Source: an uncultured Lachnospiraceae bacterium
GTDB lineage: Bacteria > Bacillota > Clostridia > Lachnospirales > Lachnospiraceae
Assembly: GCA_951801955.1 (NCBI GenBank)
Contig: CATOOV010000028.1
Location: 1 to 40,158, forward strand
DNA length: 40,158 bases
Direction: 5' to 3'
This document shows positions 25,174-36,995 of this stretch, in pieces (positions within the stretch are counted from its first letter, which is position 1; each line of letters opens with the position of its first letter). The translations under genes were made by a program, and so were the position numbers. Below the pieces are notes generated by a model. That model worked only from the letters and a program-made list of their open reading frames with translations. It was not told the origin of the DNA and did not search any database.

Positions 25174-25863
25174 GTGCAGGATTTTATCAATGAATTTACA
25201 GTAAATTTTATAGATGACCACAGGTATCGGTACATAACAGAAGGGTTTGTCAATACCCTGATTATTTCTTTTTTTGCAGTGCTTGTGGGAGTGGCCATTG
25301 GCTTTTTGGTAGCGATTATCCGTTCCAACCATGAAAAGACCGGGCATATGAAAATTGCAAATTTTATCTGCCAGGTATATCTGACTGTTATGCGCGGAAC
25401 ACCCACCATGCTCCAGCTTTTGATTATTTACTATGTAGTTTTCATGTCTGTAAATGTACCGAAAGTTTTTGTAGCAGTGGTGGCGTTTGGATTAAATTCC
25501 GGCGCCTATGTGGCTGAGATTGTCCGTTCTGGGATTATGTCCGTGGATGAGGGACAGTCAGAGGCTGGGCGCAGTTTGGGATTGAACTACCGTCAGACGA
25601 TGCAGTATATTGTGATACCACAGGCATTTAAAAATGTACTTCCAGCATTGGGAAATGAGTTTATCGTGCTCTTGAAGGAGACTTCCATCAGCGGCTATAT
25701 CGGATTGACAGATTTAACCCATGGGGGAGATATCATAAGAGGAATTACCTTCTCTGCATTTATGCCGTTGATTGCAGTTGCATTAATTTATCTTTTGATG
25801 GTTACAGGGCTTTCCTGGTGTGTGAACAAGCTGGAGAGGAGGCTGAGGGTCAATGAGCGATAA
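25174..25863 (+). CDS. Amino-acid ABC transporter permease, HisM/GlnP type (229 aa)
   Basis: GTG start at 25174; the AGGAGG ribosome site overlaps the stop of the binding-protein gene, indicating coupled translation. About five transmembrane helices are visible. The cytoplasmic EAA loop that docks on the ATPase is clear ([31 protein letters not shown]). The N-terminal [18 protein letters not shown] matches polar-amino-acid permeases (His/Glu/Arg/opine type). Only one permease is present, so it should work as a homodimer. The gene overlaps the next one by 11 nt. Confidence 0.93.
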   Translation: MQDFINEFTVNFIDDHRYRYITEGFVNTLIISFFAVLVGVAIGFLVAIIRSNHEKTGHMKIANFICQVYLTVMRGTPTMLQLLIIYYVVFMSVNVPKVFVAVVAFGLNSGAYVAEIVRSGIMSVDEGQSEAGRSLGLNYRQTMQYIVIPQAFKNVLPALGNEFIVLLKETSISGYIGLTDLTHGGDIIRGITFSAFMPLIAVALIYLLMVTGLSWCVNKLERRLRVNER

Positions 25864-26590
25864 GGTATTGCTGGAAGTAAAAGATTTAAAAAAGGATTTT
25901 GGCGACCATCAGGTGCTTAAGGGCATCAGCACCCAAATCAGCCAGGGAGAAGTGGTTGCAATTATCGGGCCATCCGGTTGTGGCAAATCCACTTTTTTGA
26001 GATCATTAAATCTGCTGGAGGTTCCCACAGGCGGAAGCGTGGTTTTTGAAGGGAAAGAAATCACGGCGCCGGGAACGGATGTAGATAAAATACGTCAAAA
26101 AATTGGGATGGTATTTCAGCAGTTTAACTTGTTTAACAACTTAAGCATCCAGGATAATATTACGCTGGCTCCAGTCAAATTGGGGCTTATGGGTAAGGAA
26201 GAGGCAGAAAAAAAGGCAAGGGAGCTTTTGGAGCGCGTGGGACTTCCTAGCAAAGCAAACGCCTATCCGGCAATGCTTTCGGGGGGACAAAAACAGAGAA
26301 TTGCCATTGCACGTTCCCTTGCCATGAATCCAGATGTGATGTTGTTTGACGAACCTACTTCTGCATTGGATCCAGAGATGGTAGGAGAAGTTTTGGAACT
26401 GATGAAGGAGCTTGCAGCAGACGGGATGACCATGGTGGTTGTCACCCATGAGATGGGATTTGCAAGGGAAGTGGCAACCCGGGTATTGTTTATTGATGAA
26501 GGTGTGATCCGCGAAGAGAACACACCTCAGGAATTTTTTGACCATCCCAAGAATCAAAGGCTTCAGGAGTTTTTATCTAAAGTATTATAG
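25853..26590 (+). CDS. Amino-acid ABC transporter ATP-binding protein, GlnQ type (245 aa)
   Basis: The energising subunit of the importer. Motifs in order: Walker [11 protein letters not shown]-loop MVFQQFNLF, signature [19 protein letters not shown], Walker [13 protein letters not shown] and H-loop [10 protein letters not shown]. All catalytic residues are present and the length is normal. The start lies inside the permease gene (11-nt overlap). It is the last gene of the operon; a long palindromic repeat follows 13 nt after the stop. Confidence 0.95.
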   Translation: MSDKVLLEVKDLKKDFGDHQVLKGISTQISQGEVVAIIGPSGCGKSTFLRSLNLLEVPTGGSVVFEGKEITAPGTDVDKIRQKIGMVFQQFNLFNNLSIQDNITLAPVKLGLMGKEEAEKKARELLERVGLPSKANAYPAMLSGGQKQRIAIARSLAMNPDVMLFDEPTSALDPEMVGEVLELMKELAADGMTMVVVTHEMGFAREVATRVLFIDEGVIREENTPQEFFDHPKNQRLQEFLSKVL

Positions 26591-26602
26591 TAAATTATAA
26601 AG

Positions 26603-26705
26603 AAGGGGTTGTCGCAAAATGAGAAATTTCCACAACATATAGTATGGATATTTGCAGTATTGTTACTATATGTTGTGGAATCCCTGCATTTTGCAACATC
26701 CCCTT
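26603..26705. repeat. 103-bp palindromic repeat with IS-like end (MITE candidate)
   Basis: Outer arms 26603-26622 and 26686-26705 are imperfect inverted repeats beginning AAGGGG. Inner arms TTCCACAACATATAGTA (26628-26644) and TACTATATGTTGTGGAA (26664-26680) are a perfect 17-bp pair. The left end GGGGTTGTCGCAAAATGAG recurs with one change at 40047, which argues for a mobile-element family rather than a simple terminator. Confidence 0.7.
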
Positions 26706-26859
26706 TTATCATATTTTAGGTAATTGTGAAACTCGATAATTTAATAAATTATATATACAATTCAAAGAATTTAAGCAGAAATATTTGCCTGGAAATGAAT
26801 GAATTGTATATGAAATTTTGATAACTTAGTGGTTTCACAATTATCTATTATCATATTTT
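26706..26859. repeat. Second palindromic element flanked by 12-bp direct repeats
   Basis: TAATTGTGAAAC (26721-26732) pairs with GTTTCACAATTA (26832-26843), and ATATACAATTCA (26753-26764) with TGAATTGTATAT (26800-26811). The unit is bordered by TTATCATATTTT at 26706-26717 and 26848-26859, which looks like a target-site duplication. It fills the space between the importer operon and dnaE, so the dnaE promoter may be inside it. Confidence 0.6.
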
Positions 26860-26876
26860 TACGAAGGGAGTAACCT

Positions 26877-29800
26877 ATGTCATTTGCACATCTTCACGTC
26901 CATACAGAGTACAGTCTTTTGGATGGTTCCAATAAGATCAACGAATATGTTTCAAGAGTGAAAGAACTGGGAATGAATTCCGCAGCAATTACAGACCATG
27001 GCGTTATGTATGGTGTCATTGATTTTTACCGTGCCGCAAAAGAAGCAGGAATCAAACCGATCTTGGGATGCGAAGTCTATGTGGCTCCCGGTTCCCGATT
27101 TGACCGGGAGAGAGTGGAGGGAGAAGATCGGTATTTCCATTTGATTTTGCTGGCAGAAAATAATATTGGCTACCAGAATTTGATGAAAATTGTCTCCAGG
27201 GGATTTACGGAAGGATATTATTATCGTCCCAGGGTGGACCGGGAAATCTTGGAAACTTACCATGAAGGGCTGATTGTGCTCAGCGCCTGCCTTGCGGGAG
27301 AAGTGCAGAAACTTTTGCTGCGGGGCGCCTATGAGGAGGCAAAGGAAGCGGCGCTGTGGTACGATAAAACCTTTGGGCATGGAAATTATTTTTTGGAACT
27401 GCAAGACCACGGACTGTCGGAACAGCAGCATGTGAACCAGCAGCTTTTACGATTAAGCCAAGATACGGGAATTGAACTGGTAGCAACCAACGATATCCAT
27501 TATACCTACGAATCGGATGTGGATTCCCATGATATTCTTTTGTGTATCCAGACAGGGAAAAAATTATCCGATGAGAATCGAATGCGCTATGAAGGGGGAC
27601 AATATTTTGTAAAGTCTGAAAAACAGATGCAGGAATTGTTTCCCTATGCACCCCAGGCGCTTGAAAATACTCAGAAAATTGCAGATCGGTGTGAAGTGAC
27701 GATTGAATTTGGCGTGACAAAGCTTCCAAAATACGATGTGCCGAAAGGATATAGTTCTTGGGAATACTTAAATAAGCTGTGCCAGGAAGGGTTGGAAAGA
27801 CGTTATCCGGCAAAACAAGGGCTGGTGTATATTCCAGGAAGGGAAGATCCCATGAAGCTTGAAGGCTTAAAAGACCAGCTTCAGTATGAATTAGATATTA
27901 TCAGGCAGATGGGTTATGTAGATTATTTCCTGATTGTCTGGGATTTTATTCACTTTGCCAAAAAGAGCGGCATTGCGGTAGGTCCGGGACGGGGAAGCGC
28001 GGCAGGAAGCCTGGTGTCTTATACATTAGAAATCACTAATATTGACCCTTTGCGGTACAGTTTGATTTTTGAACGGTTTTTAAATCCAGAACGAGTCACC
28101 ATGCCGGATATTGATATTGATTTTTGCGTGGAACGACGTCAGGAAGTGATTGATTATGTCAGTGGGAAATATGGCAAAGACCGCGTGGTGCAGATTGTGA
28201 CTTTCGGTACTATGGCGGCAAGGGGCGTGATTCGCGATGTAGGACGTGTGATGGACTTGCCTTATGCTTATGTGGACCATATAGCAAAGCAGATTCCGAA
28301 CGATCTTGGTATTACCATAGACAAGGCATTGGATAAGAATCCAGATCTTCGAAGCCTCTATGAGAATGATGCAGGCGTCAAAAAATTGATTGATATGTCC
28401 AGGCGTCTGGAAGGGCTGCCCAGGCATACCTCTATGCATGCGGCAGGGGTGGTAATCAGTTCTAAGTCAGTGGAGGAGTTTGTCCCCCTCTCTAGGGGAA
28501 GCGACGGAGCCATTACCACCCAGTTTACGATGACTACATTGGAGGAGCTAGGATTGCTCAAAATGGATTTCTTAGGACTTCGGAACCTGACGGTGATCCA
28601 GAATGCAGTGAATTTGATTCATTCCGGCAAGCAGGCAAAGAATCCCAAACTGGCGGAATCAGAACTTCTGGATATCGACCAGATTGACTTTGATGACAAG
28701 GCAGTCTTGAATTCTTTAGGTACTGGCAAGACAGACGGCGTCTTCCAGTTGGAAAGCGCTGGCATGAAGAACTTTATGAAAGAGCTGAAACCTCAGAGCC
28801 TGGAGGATATTATTGCAGGAATTTCTTTGTACCGTCCTGGTCCCATGGATTTTATCCCTGCATATATCCGGGGGAAAAACCATCCAGATAAGATCACCTA
28901 TGACTGTCCCCAGTTAGAGCCGATTCTGGAACCCACCTATGGATGTATTGTCTATCAGGAGCAGGTTATGCAGATTGTGCGGGATCTTGCTGGGTATACT
29001 TTGGGAAGAAGTGACCTGGTGCGCCGTGCCATGTCCAAAAAAAAGGCTTCCGTGATGGAACGGGAACGGAAGAACTTTGTGTATGGAAATCAGGAGGAGG
29101 GGGTGCCGGGTTGTATCAGTAATGGGATTTCTGAGCAGGTGGCAAATAAGATATTTGATGAGATGATTGATTTTGCAAAATATGCGTTTAATAAATCACA
29201 TGCAGCGGCTTATGCAGTGGTGGCATATCAGACGGCATATTTGAAATATTACTATCCCGTGGAGTATTTTGCTGCGCTGATGAGTTCAGTTATGGGCAAT
29301 GTAGGAAAGATTTCTGAGTATATCCTCACCTGCCGCCAGATGGGGATTCAAGTGCTTCCGCCCAGCATCAATGAGGGGGAGAGCGCATTTTCTGTATCAG
29401 GAAATTGTATTCGTTATGGACTGTCGGCAATTAAAAGCGTCAGTCATACGTTTATTGAAAAGTTGTGTGAAGAGCGAAAAGAGCATGGGATATTTACCAG
29501 CCTGAAAGATTTCCTCACCCGAATGGCAGACCGGGAGATCAACCGCCGGATGGTGGAAAACTTGATTAAAGCTGGCGCCTTAGACCATCTGGGCGCCACC
29601 AGGAAACAAAGTATGATGGTGTATACGGGAATTATGGATGATATTGTCCAGGAAAAAAAGCATTCGATGGCTGGACAAATGACGTTGTTCGACCTTGTGG
29701 GGGAAAAGGAAAAGGCAGAATTTGAAGTAAAGCTGCCCGATGTGGGGGAATTTCCCAAGGAGACGTATTTAGGCTTTGAAAAAGAAGTATTAGGAATCTA

Positions 29801-30428
29801 TATCAGCGGTCATCCCTTGGAAGAGTATGAGGAAAAATGGCGCAGGCATATTACAAGGCTTACCACGGATTTCCAATTGGACGAGGAGGGCGGGCAGACC
29901 AAAGTTCTGGATGGGGAAAAAGCTATTGTAGGCGGAATGATTGTGGACAAGACGATCAAATATACCAAGCAAAACCAGATCATGGCATTTATTACGTTGG
30001 AAGATTTGGTGGGGACATTGGAAATTATTATTTTTCCAAAAAGTTATGAAAAGAGCAGCCATCTATTAAACGTGGATGAAAAAGTGTTTGTGCGGGGGCG
30101 TGTGTCAACAGAGGAGGAAAAGAACGGAAAGTTAATCTGTGAGCGAATTTTTTCTTTTGGGGATACCAAAAAGGAATTGTGGCTGCAGTTTCCCACCAGG
30201 GAGTCTTATGAGCAGAAAGAACAACGATTGTTTGAACTGCTCAAGGAAAGTGATGGAAATGATTCCATTATAATCTATATTTCCGGCGAAAAGCAGATGA
30301 AACGGCTGTCTCCCAGCCGAAATATCGCCATTATGCCTGAAATAATCAACAGATTAACTAAGTTTTTGGGTGAAAATAACGTAAAAGTTGTAGAAAAGAA
30401 TATTGAAAAACTTATGAAAAGAGATTAG
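26877..30428 (+). CDS. dnaE: DNA polymerase III alpha subunit, DnaE type (1183 aa)
   Basis: A replicative DNA polymerase (5'-3' synthesis). The N-terminal PHP domain (HLHVHTEYSLLDGSNKI; ITDHGVMYG) is followed by the C-family polymerase palm with PDIDIDF (D411, D413) and KMDFLGLRNL (D564) as candidate catalytic aspartates. Fingers and the helix-hairpin-helix follow, with a C-terminal OB fold (about 1000-1100: VGGMIVDKTIKYTKQNQIMA). The order PHP-pol-HhH-OB and lack of a 3'-5' exonuclease domain distinguish it from PolC, which should lie elsewhere in such genomes. GAAGGGAG precedes ATG 26877. pfkA follows after 45 nt. Confidence 0.96.
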   Translation: MSFAHLHVHTEYSLLDGSNKINEYVSRVKELGMNSAAITDHGVMYGVIDFYRAAKEAGIKPILGCEVYVAPGSRFDRERVEGEDRYFHLILLAENNIGYQNLMKIVSRGFTEGYYYRPRVDREILETYHEGLIVLSACLAGEVQKLLLRGAYEEAKEAALWYDKTFGHGNYFLELQDHGLSEQQHVNQQLLRLSQDTGIELVATNDIHYTYESDVDSHDILLCIQTGKKLSDENRMRYEGGQYFVKSEKQMQELFPYAPQALENTQKIADRCEVTIEFGVTKLPKYDVPKGYSSWEYLNKLCQEGLERRYPAKQGLVYIPGREDPMKLEGLKDQLQYELDIIRQMGYVDYFLIVWDFIHFAKKSGIAVGPGRGSAAGSLVSYTLEITNIDPLRYSLIFERFLNPERVTMPDIDIDFCVERRQEVIDYVSGKYGKDRVVQIVTFGTMAARGVIRDVGRVMDLPYAYVDHIAKQIPNDLGITIDKALDKNPDLRSLYENDAGVKKLIDMSRRLEGLPRHTSMHAAGVVISSKSVEEFVPLSRGSDGAITTQFTMTTLEELGLLKMDFLGLRNLTVIQNAVNLIHSGKQAKNPKLAESELLDIDQIDFDDKAVLNSLGTGKTDGVFQLESAGMKNFMKELKPQSLEDIIAGISLYRPGPMDFIPAYIRGKNHPDKITYDCPQLEPILEPTYGCIVYQEQVMQIVRDLAGYTLGRSDLVRRAMSKKKASVMERERKNFVYGNQEEGVPGCISNGISEQVANKIFDEMIDFAKYAFNKSHAAAYAVVAYQTAYLKYYYPVEYFAALMSSVMGNVGKISEYILTCRQMGIQVLPPSINEGESAFSVSGNCIRYGLSAIKSVSHTFIEKLCEERKEHGIFTSLKDFLTRMADREINRRMVENLIKAGALDHLGATRKQSMMVYTGIMDDIVQEKKHSMAGQMTLFDLVGEKEKAEFEVKLPDVGEFPKETYLGFEKEVLGIYISGHPLEEYEEKWRRHITRLTTDFQLDEEGGQTKVLDGEKAIVGGMIVDKTIKYTKQNQIMAFITLEDLVGTLEIIIFPKSYEKSSHLLNVDEKVFVRGRVSTEEEKNGKLICERIFSFGDTKKELWLQFPTRESYEQKEQRLFELLKESDGNDSIIIYISGEKQMKRLSPSRNIAIMPEIINRLTKFLGENNVKVVEKNIEKLMKRD

Positions 30429-30473
30429 AATGTAAGAGATTGGAAAAAGTAAAAATGACAGGAGGGACATGTT

Positions 30474-31448
30474 ATGGCAAAGGAGATCCATACAATTGGC
30501 GTGTTGACCAGCGGCGGCGATGCACCAGGAATGAACGCGGCAATCCGTGCAGTTGTACGGCAGGCAATTGTTCAGGGAAAGAAAGTAAAAGGCATTAAGC
30601 GAGGTTATGCAGGGCTGCTCCAGGAAGAGATTATAGATATGGAAGCAAACGATGTATCAGATACCATCCAGCGGGGCGGCACCATCCTTCAGACCGCAAG
30701 GTGTAAGGAGTTTACGACGCCAGAAGGTCAGCAGCTGGGAGCGGAAATCTGTAAAAAACATGGCATTGACGGCGTGATTGTCATTGGCGGGGACGGTTCC
30801 TTCAAAGGAGCACAGAAGCTGGCGGCGCTGGGAATCAATACCATTGGGATTCCAGGGACGATAGATTTGGATATTGCCTGTACAGAATATACCATAGGAT
30901 TTGATACGGCGGTAAATACGGCAATGGAGGCAATTGACAAGGTGCGTGATACCTCCACTTCCCATGAGCGCTGTTCCATAATTGAGGTTATGGGACGAGG
31001 CGCAGGTTATATTGCATTGTGGTGCGGGATTGCCAATGGGGCGGAAGATATTCTGCTTCCAGAGAAATATAATTATGATGAGCAGGCTTTGGTCAATAAC
31101 ATTATTGTCAATCGGAAAAAAGGCAAGAAGCACCATATTATTATCAATGCGGAAGGGATTGGACATTCTGCAAGTATGGCAAAGCGGATTGAGTCGGCAA
31201 CCGGCGTAGAGACCCGCGCAACGATTTTAGGGCATATGCAGCGGGGCGGAAGCCCTACCTGCAAAGACCGTGTCTATGCGTCTACCATGGGCGCCTATGC
31301 CGTGGATTTGTTATGTGAAGGCAAATCCAACCGTGTGGTAGGTTATCGCCATGGAGATTTTGTAGATTTCGATATTGATGAGGCTCTCGCCATGGAGAAA
31401 GAAATTTCAGAATACCAGTTTGAGATTTGCAGAAATTTAAGCTTGTAA
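30474..31448 (+). CDS. pfkA: ATP-dependent 6-phosphofructokinase (324 aa)
   Basis: Phosphorylates fructose 6-phosphate to fructose 1,6-bisphosphate in glycolysis. ATP-binding motifs LTSGGDAPGMNAAIRA and GGDGSFKGA have glycine where PPi-dependent enzymes have aspartate, supporting ATP use. The catalytic loop reads PGTIDLDIACTEYTIGFDTA: the two aspartates (D131, D133) are kept, but the residue between them, usually Asn, is Leu. EVMGRGAGY and HMQRGGSPTCKDR match the substrate site. AGGAGGG lies upstream. Length is normal for a bacterial tetrameric enzyme. Confidence 0.95.
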   Translation: MAKEIHTIGVLTSGGDAPGMNAAIRAVVRQAIVQGKKVKGIKRGYAGLLQEEIIDMEANDVSDTIQRGGTILQTARCKEFTTPEGQQLGAEICKKHGIDGVIVIGGDGSFKGAQKLAALGINTIGIPGTIDLDIACTEYTIGFDTAVNTAMEAIDKVRDTSTSHERCSIIEVMGRGAGYIALWCGIANGAEDILLPEKYNYDEQALVNNIIVNRKKGKKHHIIINAEGIGHSASMAKRIESATGVETRATILGHMQRGGSPTCKDRVYASTMGAYAVDLLCEGKSNRVVGYRHGDFVDFDIDEALAMEKEISEYQFEICRNLSL

Positions 31449-31459
31449 GGGGAAAAGAT

Positions 31460-32233
31460 ATGATTACAAGTTCTTCCAATCCACAGATGAAACAGATTGT
31501 ACAGCTAAATAAAAAAGCAAAAACCCGCTATGAACAGCGGGTTTTTGTGGCAGAAGGGATAAAGATGTGCAGGGAAGCCCCAGCGGAATGGATTCAGGCG
31601 ATGTATGTATCAGAAAGTTTTGAAAAAAATTCTAGCTGCCAAGATTTTTTAAAGCGGCATCCGTATGAGGTGGTTTCAGATAAAGTTTTTTCTGCCGTCA
31701 GCGATACCAAGACACCTCAAGGGCTCCTTTGCCTGATCAAGATGCCGGAGTATTCATTAGAGGAACTCATACCTTGTGATATGCCGCACCTGCTGGTTTT
31801 AGAGAGCCTTCAGGATCCGGGAAATTTGGGGACGATTCTTCGTACAGCAGAGGGGGCAGGCATCACAGGTGTGATTATGAATCGTTCTACTGTGGATCTG
31901 TTTCATCCAAAAGTGATTCGTTCCACCATGGGTTCCCTGTTTCGGGTGCCTTTCTATATTACAGGGGATTTAAAAGATACCATTTTAATGTTAAAGCGAA
32001 GGGGAATTACATTGTATGCGGCGCATCTCAAAGGTACGCTGGCGTATGACAAGCCAGACTACCGAAAACCCTGCGGATTTTTGATTGGAAATGAGGGGAA
32101 CGGCTTAAGTGATGAGATTGCAGAACTGGCAGATACGTATATCAGAATTCCCATGGAGGGAAAAGTGGAATCCTTAAACGCAGCCGTTGCCTCTGCGTTG
32201 CTGATGTATGAAGTCCGTCGGCAGCGCAGATAA
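31460..32233 (+). CDS. SpoU/TrmH-family rRNA or tRNA 2'-O-methyltransferase (257 aa)
   Basis: Start chosen at ATG 31460 (AAGGGG upstream); a longer frame from 31427 would overlap pfkA. An N-terminal substrate-binding domain (KTRYEQRVFVAEGIKM) is followed by the knotted SPOUT domain with motif 1 (ESLQDPGNLGTILRTAEGAG), motif 2 (HPKVIRSTMGSLFRVPF) and motif 3 (LIGNEGNGLSDEI; IPMEGKVESLNAAVASALLM). S-adenosylmethionine is the donor. Target RNA is unknown, most likely 23S rRNA. It follows pfkA by 11 nt. The coding start contains a terminator-like hairpin. Confidence 0.9.
   Translation: MITSSSNPQMKQIVQLNKKAKTRYEQRVFVAEGIKMCREAPAEWIQAMYVSESFEKNSSCQDFLKRHPYEVVSDKVFSAVSDTKTPQGLLCLIKMPEYSLEELIPCDMPHLLVLESLQDPGNLGTILRTAEGAGITGVIMNRSTVDLFHPKVIRSTMGSLFRVPFYITGDLKDTILMLKRRGITLYAAHLKGTLAYDKPDYRKPCGFLIGNEGNGLSDEIAELADTYIRIPMEGKVESLNAAVASALLMYEVRRQRR
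31518..31547 (+). terminator. Terminator-like hairpin inside the methyltransferase coding start
   Basis: CAAAAACCCGCT (31518-31529) and AGCGGGTTTTTG (31536-31547) form a perfect 12-bp hairpin with a 6-nt loop and its own T5 tract. It is 58 nt after the start codon and encodes residues 20-29 of the protein. It could end or attenuate the dnaE-pfkA transcript. Confidence 0.6.
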
Positions 32234-32263
32234 AAAGGATATTACAAGGCTTTTAGAGGTTTT

Positions 32264-32524
32264 TTACTCTTCAATTACATGGATTTCCAGAAAATCAAAG
32301 TCAATTTGTTCCATAAAATTATCTTGGTAAAACCTTGCCTTGGCATGGTGTTTGAATTCTGCTGCAGTGGCGTCCAGCCACAGGGGCTTGCTTAAATCAA
32401 ATTCATAGCAGGCCTGCTCCAATGCACGGAAAATTTTATGGGTGCGTGTATCATCACTTTCGTCCGTGATAACAGTGTCTTGTAACAGATGGCTGTCCTT
32501 AAATAGTTTAAACCAGATGCGCAT
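32264..32524 (-). CDS. Conserved hypothetical protein (86 aa)
   Basis: AAGGAGAG lies just upstream of the ATG. The product MRIWFKLFKDSHLLQDTVI..., ending in an acidic DFDFLEIHVIEE, resembles a small uncharacterised protein seen in Lachnospiraceae genomes. It is soluble, with no signal peptide and no known catalytic motif. It is transcribed on its own, convergent with the methyltransferase gene. Function unknown. Confidence 0.75.
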   Translation of the reverse strand: MRIWFKLFKDSHLLQDTVITDESDDTRTHKIFRALEQACYEFDLSKPLWLDATAAEFKHHAKARFYQDNFMEQIDFDFLEIHVIEE

Positions 32525-32566
32525 GTTTTTCTCTCCTTGCTGTATGATGGGGTGCCCTTTGGGTAT

Positions 32567-32595
32567 AGTATAAAAAATTTAGGAAACGTTTTCAA
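32567..32595 (-). promoter_or_regulatory. sigma-A promoter of the 86-aa gene overlapped by a cre-like site
   Basis: On the minus strand, TTGAAA (32595-32590), 17 nt and TATACT (32572-32567). AGGAAACGTTTTCA (32581-32594) matches most positions of the CcpA cre consensus TGAAANCGNTTTCA and covers the -35 box. It is also upstream of glpK, so carbon catabolite control could act in either direction. Confidence 0.6.
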
Positions 32596-32610
32596 TAGAA
32601 AAATTTACTT

Positions 32611-32734
32611 CTGCGGGGAATGGTTTGAAACCATGCGCAGGGATTGGAAATTGTACCAAGTCAGCGAACGCTGGTTCCAATCCCGTACAAAGCCACGTAT
32701 GCCATTATGAGAAGAATAATGGCGTTTGGAATAC
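32611..32734 (+). promoter_or_regulatory. Structured leader upstream of glpK
   Basis: Three consecutive hairpins are visible. CTGCG/CGCAG (32611-32615, 32636-32640) encloses the perfect palindrome ATGGTTTGAAACCAT (32620-32634). GGATTGGAA/TTCCAATCC (32641-32649, 32675-32683) encloses CAGCG-AA-CGCTG. GCCATTAT/ATAATGGC (32701-32708, 32716-32723) can be extended by GTAT/ATAC. The ribosome site follows at about 32743. It could be a cis-regulatory RNA or a cluster of operators. No known riboswitch class is recognised. Confidence 0.4.
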
Positions 32735-32744
32735 AATAGTTTAA

Positions 32745-35697
<2,953 letters not shown>

Positions 35698-35720
35698 ATT
35701 AGAAAGCGGGGAACAAAAAG

Positions 35721-36992
35721 ATGTTGCATTACGATATTGTAATTGTAGGAGGCGGTCCAGCAGGGCTTGCCGCAGCCGTATCGGCAAAGGAACATGGCGT
35801 GGAATCGATTCTGGTGCTGGAGCGGGACCAGGAACTTGGCGGTATTTTAAACCAGTGTATTCACAATGGTTTTGGGCTTCATACCTTTCAGGAGGAGCTC
35901 ACCGGACCAGAATATGCAGGCAGGTTTATTGAGCAGGCAGAAAAAGCCCAAGTTGCGTACAAATTAAATACAATGGTTCTGGAGATCTCAAAAGACAAGG
36001 TTGTGACGGTGATGAATGGCAAGGAAGGCATGTTTGAAATTCAGGCAAGCGCCGTAATTCTTGCCATGGGCTGCAGGGAACGTGCCAGAGGCGCGCTGAA
36101 TATCCCAGGCTACCGACCGGCAGGGATTTATTCTGCAGGTACGGCACAGCGTCTGGTAAATATGGAGGGCTTCCTGCCAGGGCGCCAGGTGGTAATCTTA
36201 GGTTCTGGAGATATTGGGCTTATTATGGCAAGGAGAATGACATTAGAGGGTGCGAAGGTCCATGTGGTGGCAGAACTTCTTCCCTATTCCGGCGGATTAA
36301 AGAGGAATCTTGTGCAGTGTTTAGATGATTTTAATATTCCCCTGAAATTAAGCCATACCGTTGTGGACATTGATGGAAAGGATAGGGTAAAAGGTGTCAC
36401 AATCGCCAAAGTAGATGAGGGCAGGAAGCCCATTTCAGGCACAGAAACCTATTATCCTTGTGATACCCTTTTGTTATCCTGCGGATTGATTCCAGAAAAT
36501 GAATTATCCCAAAGCCTAGGGGTGGAACTGAATCCGGTAACCTCTGGTCCCTTTGTAAACGAATGTTTTGAAACGAATGTAGAAGGCGTTTTTGCCTGTG
36601 GGAATGTGCTCCATGTCCATGACTTGGTGGATTTTGTTTCTAAGGAAGCGGCGTCTGCCGGAAAACATGCAGCAGCATATGTAAAATATAAAGGAAAACA
36701 TCCGGCAGTTGTATCCAAGGATATTCCAATTGTGCCAGAGTCAGGCGTGCGCTATACGGTGCCTAAGACAATCAATCCAGACCGCATGGATGAGAAACAT
36801 ACGATACGTTTTCGGGTGGACAAGGTATATAAAAACTGTTATATATCTGTGTATCTTGGGAAAGAACGTATCATTTACAAAAAGCGTCCAATTGCAGCGC
36901 CAGGTGAGATGGAGGAAGTGATTTTCCATAAGGAATTGTTTCAGGCAGTCCCCGATTTATCCAAGATTACCATAAAGATAGAGGAGGCTTAG
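35721..36992 (+). CDS. GlpB-like NAD(P)/FAD-dependent oxidoreductase (423 aa)
   Basis: A pyridine-nucleotide-disulfide oxidoreductase fold with FAD motif YDIVIVGGGPAGLAAAVSA, a second nucleotide motif QVVILGSGDIGLIMARRM and the C-terminal FAD motif TNVEGVFACGN. No redox-active CxxxxC pair is seen, so it is not a disulfide reductase. Position directly between the GlpA-like and DUF1667 genes, as in many Clostridia, suggests it relays electrons from glycerol 3-phosphate oxidation to NAD(P)+ or another carrier. Spacing is 23 nt from the gene before and 3 nt to the next. Confidence 0.85.
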   Translation: MLHYDIVIVGGGPAGLAAAVSAKEHGVESILVLERDQELGGILNQCIHNGFGLHTFQEELTGPEYAGRFIEQAEKAQVAYKLNTMVLEISKDKVVTVMNGKEGMFEIQASAVILAMGCRERARGALNIPGYRPAGIYSAGTAQRLVNMEGFLPGRQVVILGSGDIGLIMARRMTLEGAKVHVVAELLPYSGGLKRNLVQCLDDFNIPLKLSHTVVDIDGKDRVKGVTIAKVDEGRKPISGTETYYPCDTLLLSCGLIPENELSQSLGVELNPVTSGPFVNECFETNVEGVFACGNVLHVHDLVDFVSKEAASAGKHAAAYVKYKGKHPAVVSKDIPIVPESGVRYTVPKTINPDRMDEKHTIRFRVDKVYKNCYISVYLGKERIIYKKRPIAAPGEMEEVIFHKELFQAVPDLSKITIKIEEA

Positions 36993-36995
36993 CGT

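Noticed and set aside
26603..26705. Simple terminator for the amino-acid importer operon
   Set aside because: The stem is very long and AT-rich and its end recurs at 40047, so a mobile repeat explains it better; it may still stop transcription.
32671..32685. tRNA T-arm-like GGTTCCAATCC upstream of glpK
   Set aside because: No acceptor, D or anticodon arms fit; the segment pairs with 32641-32649 instead.
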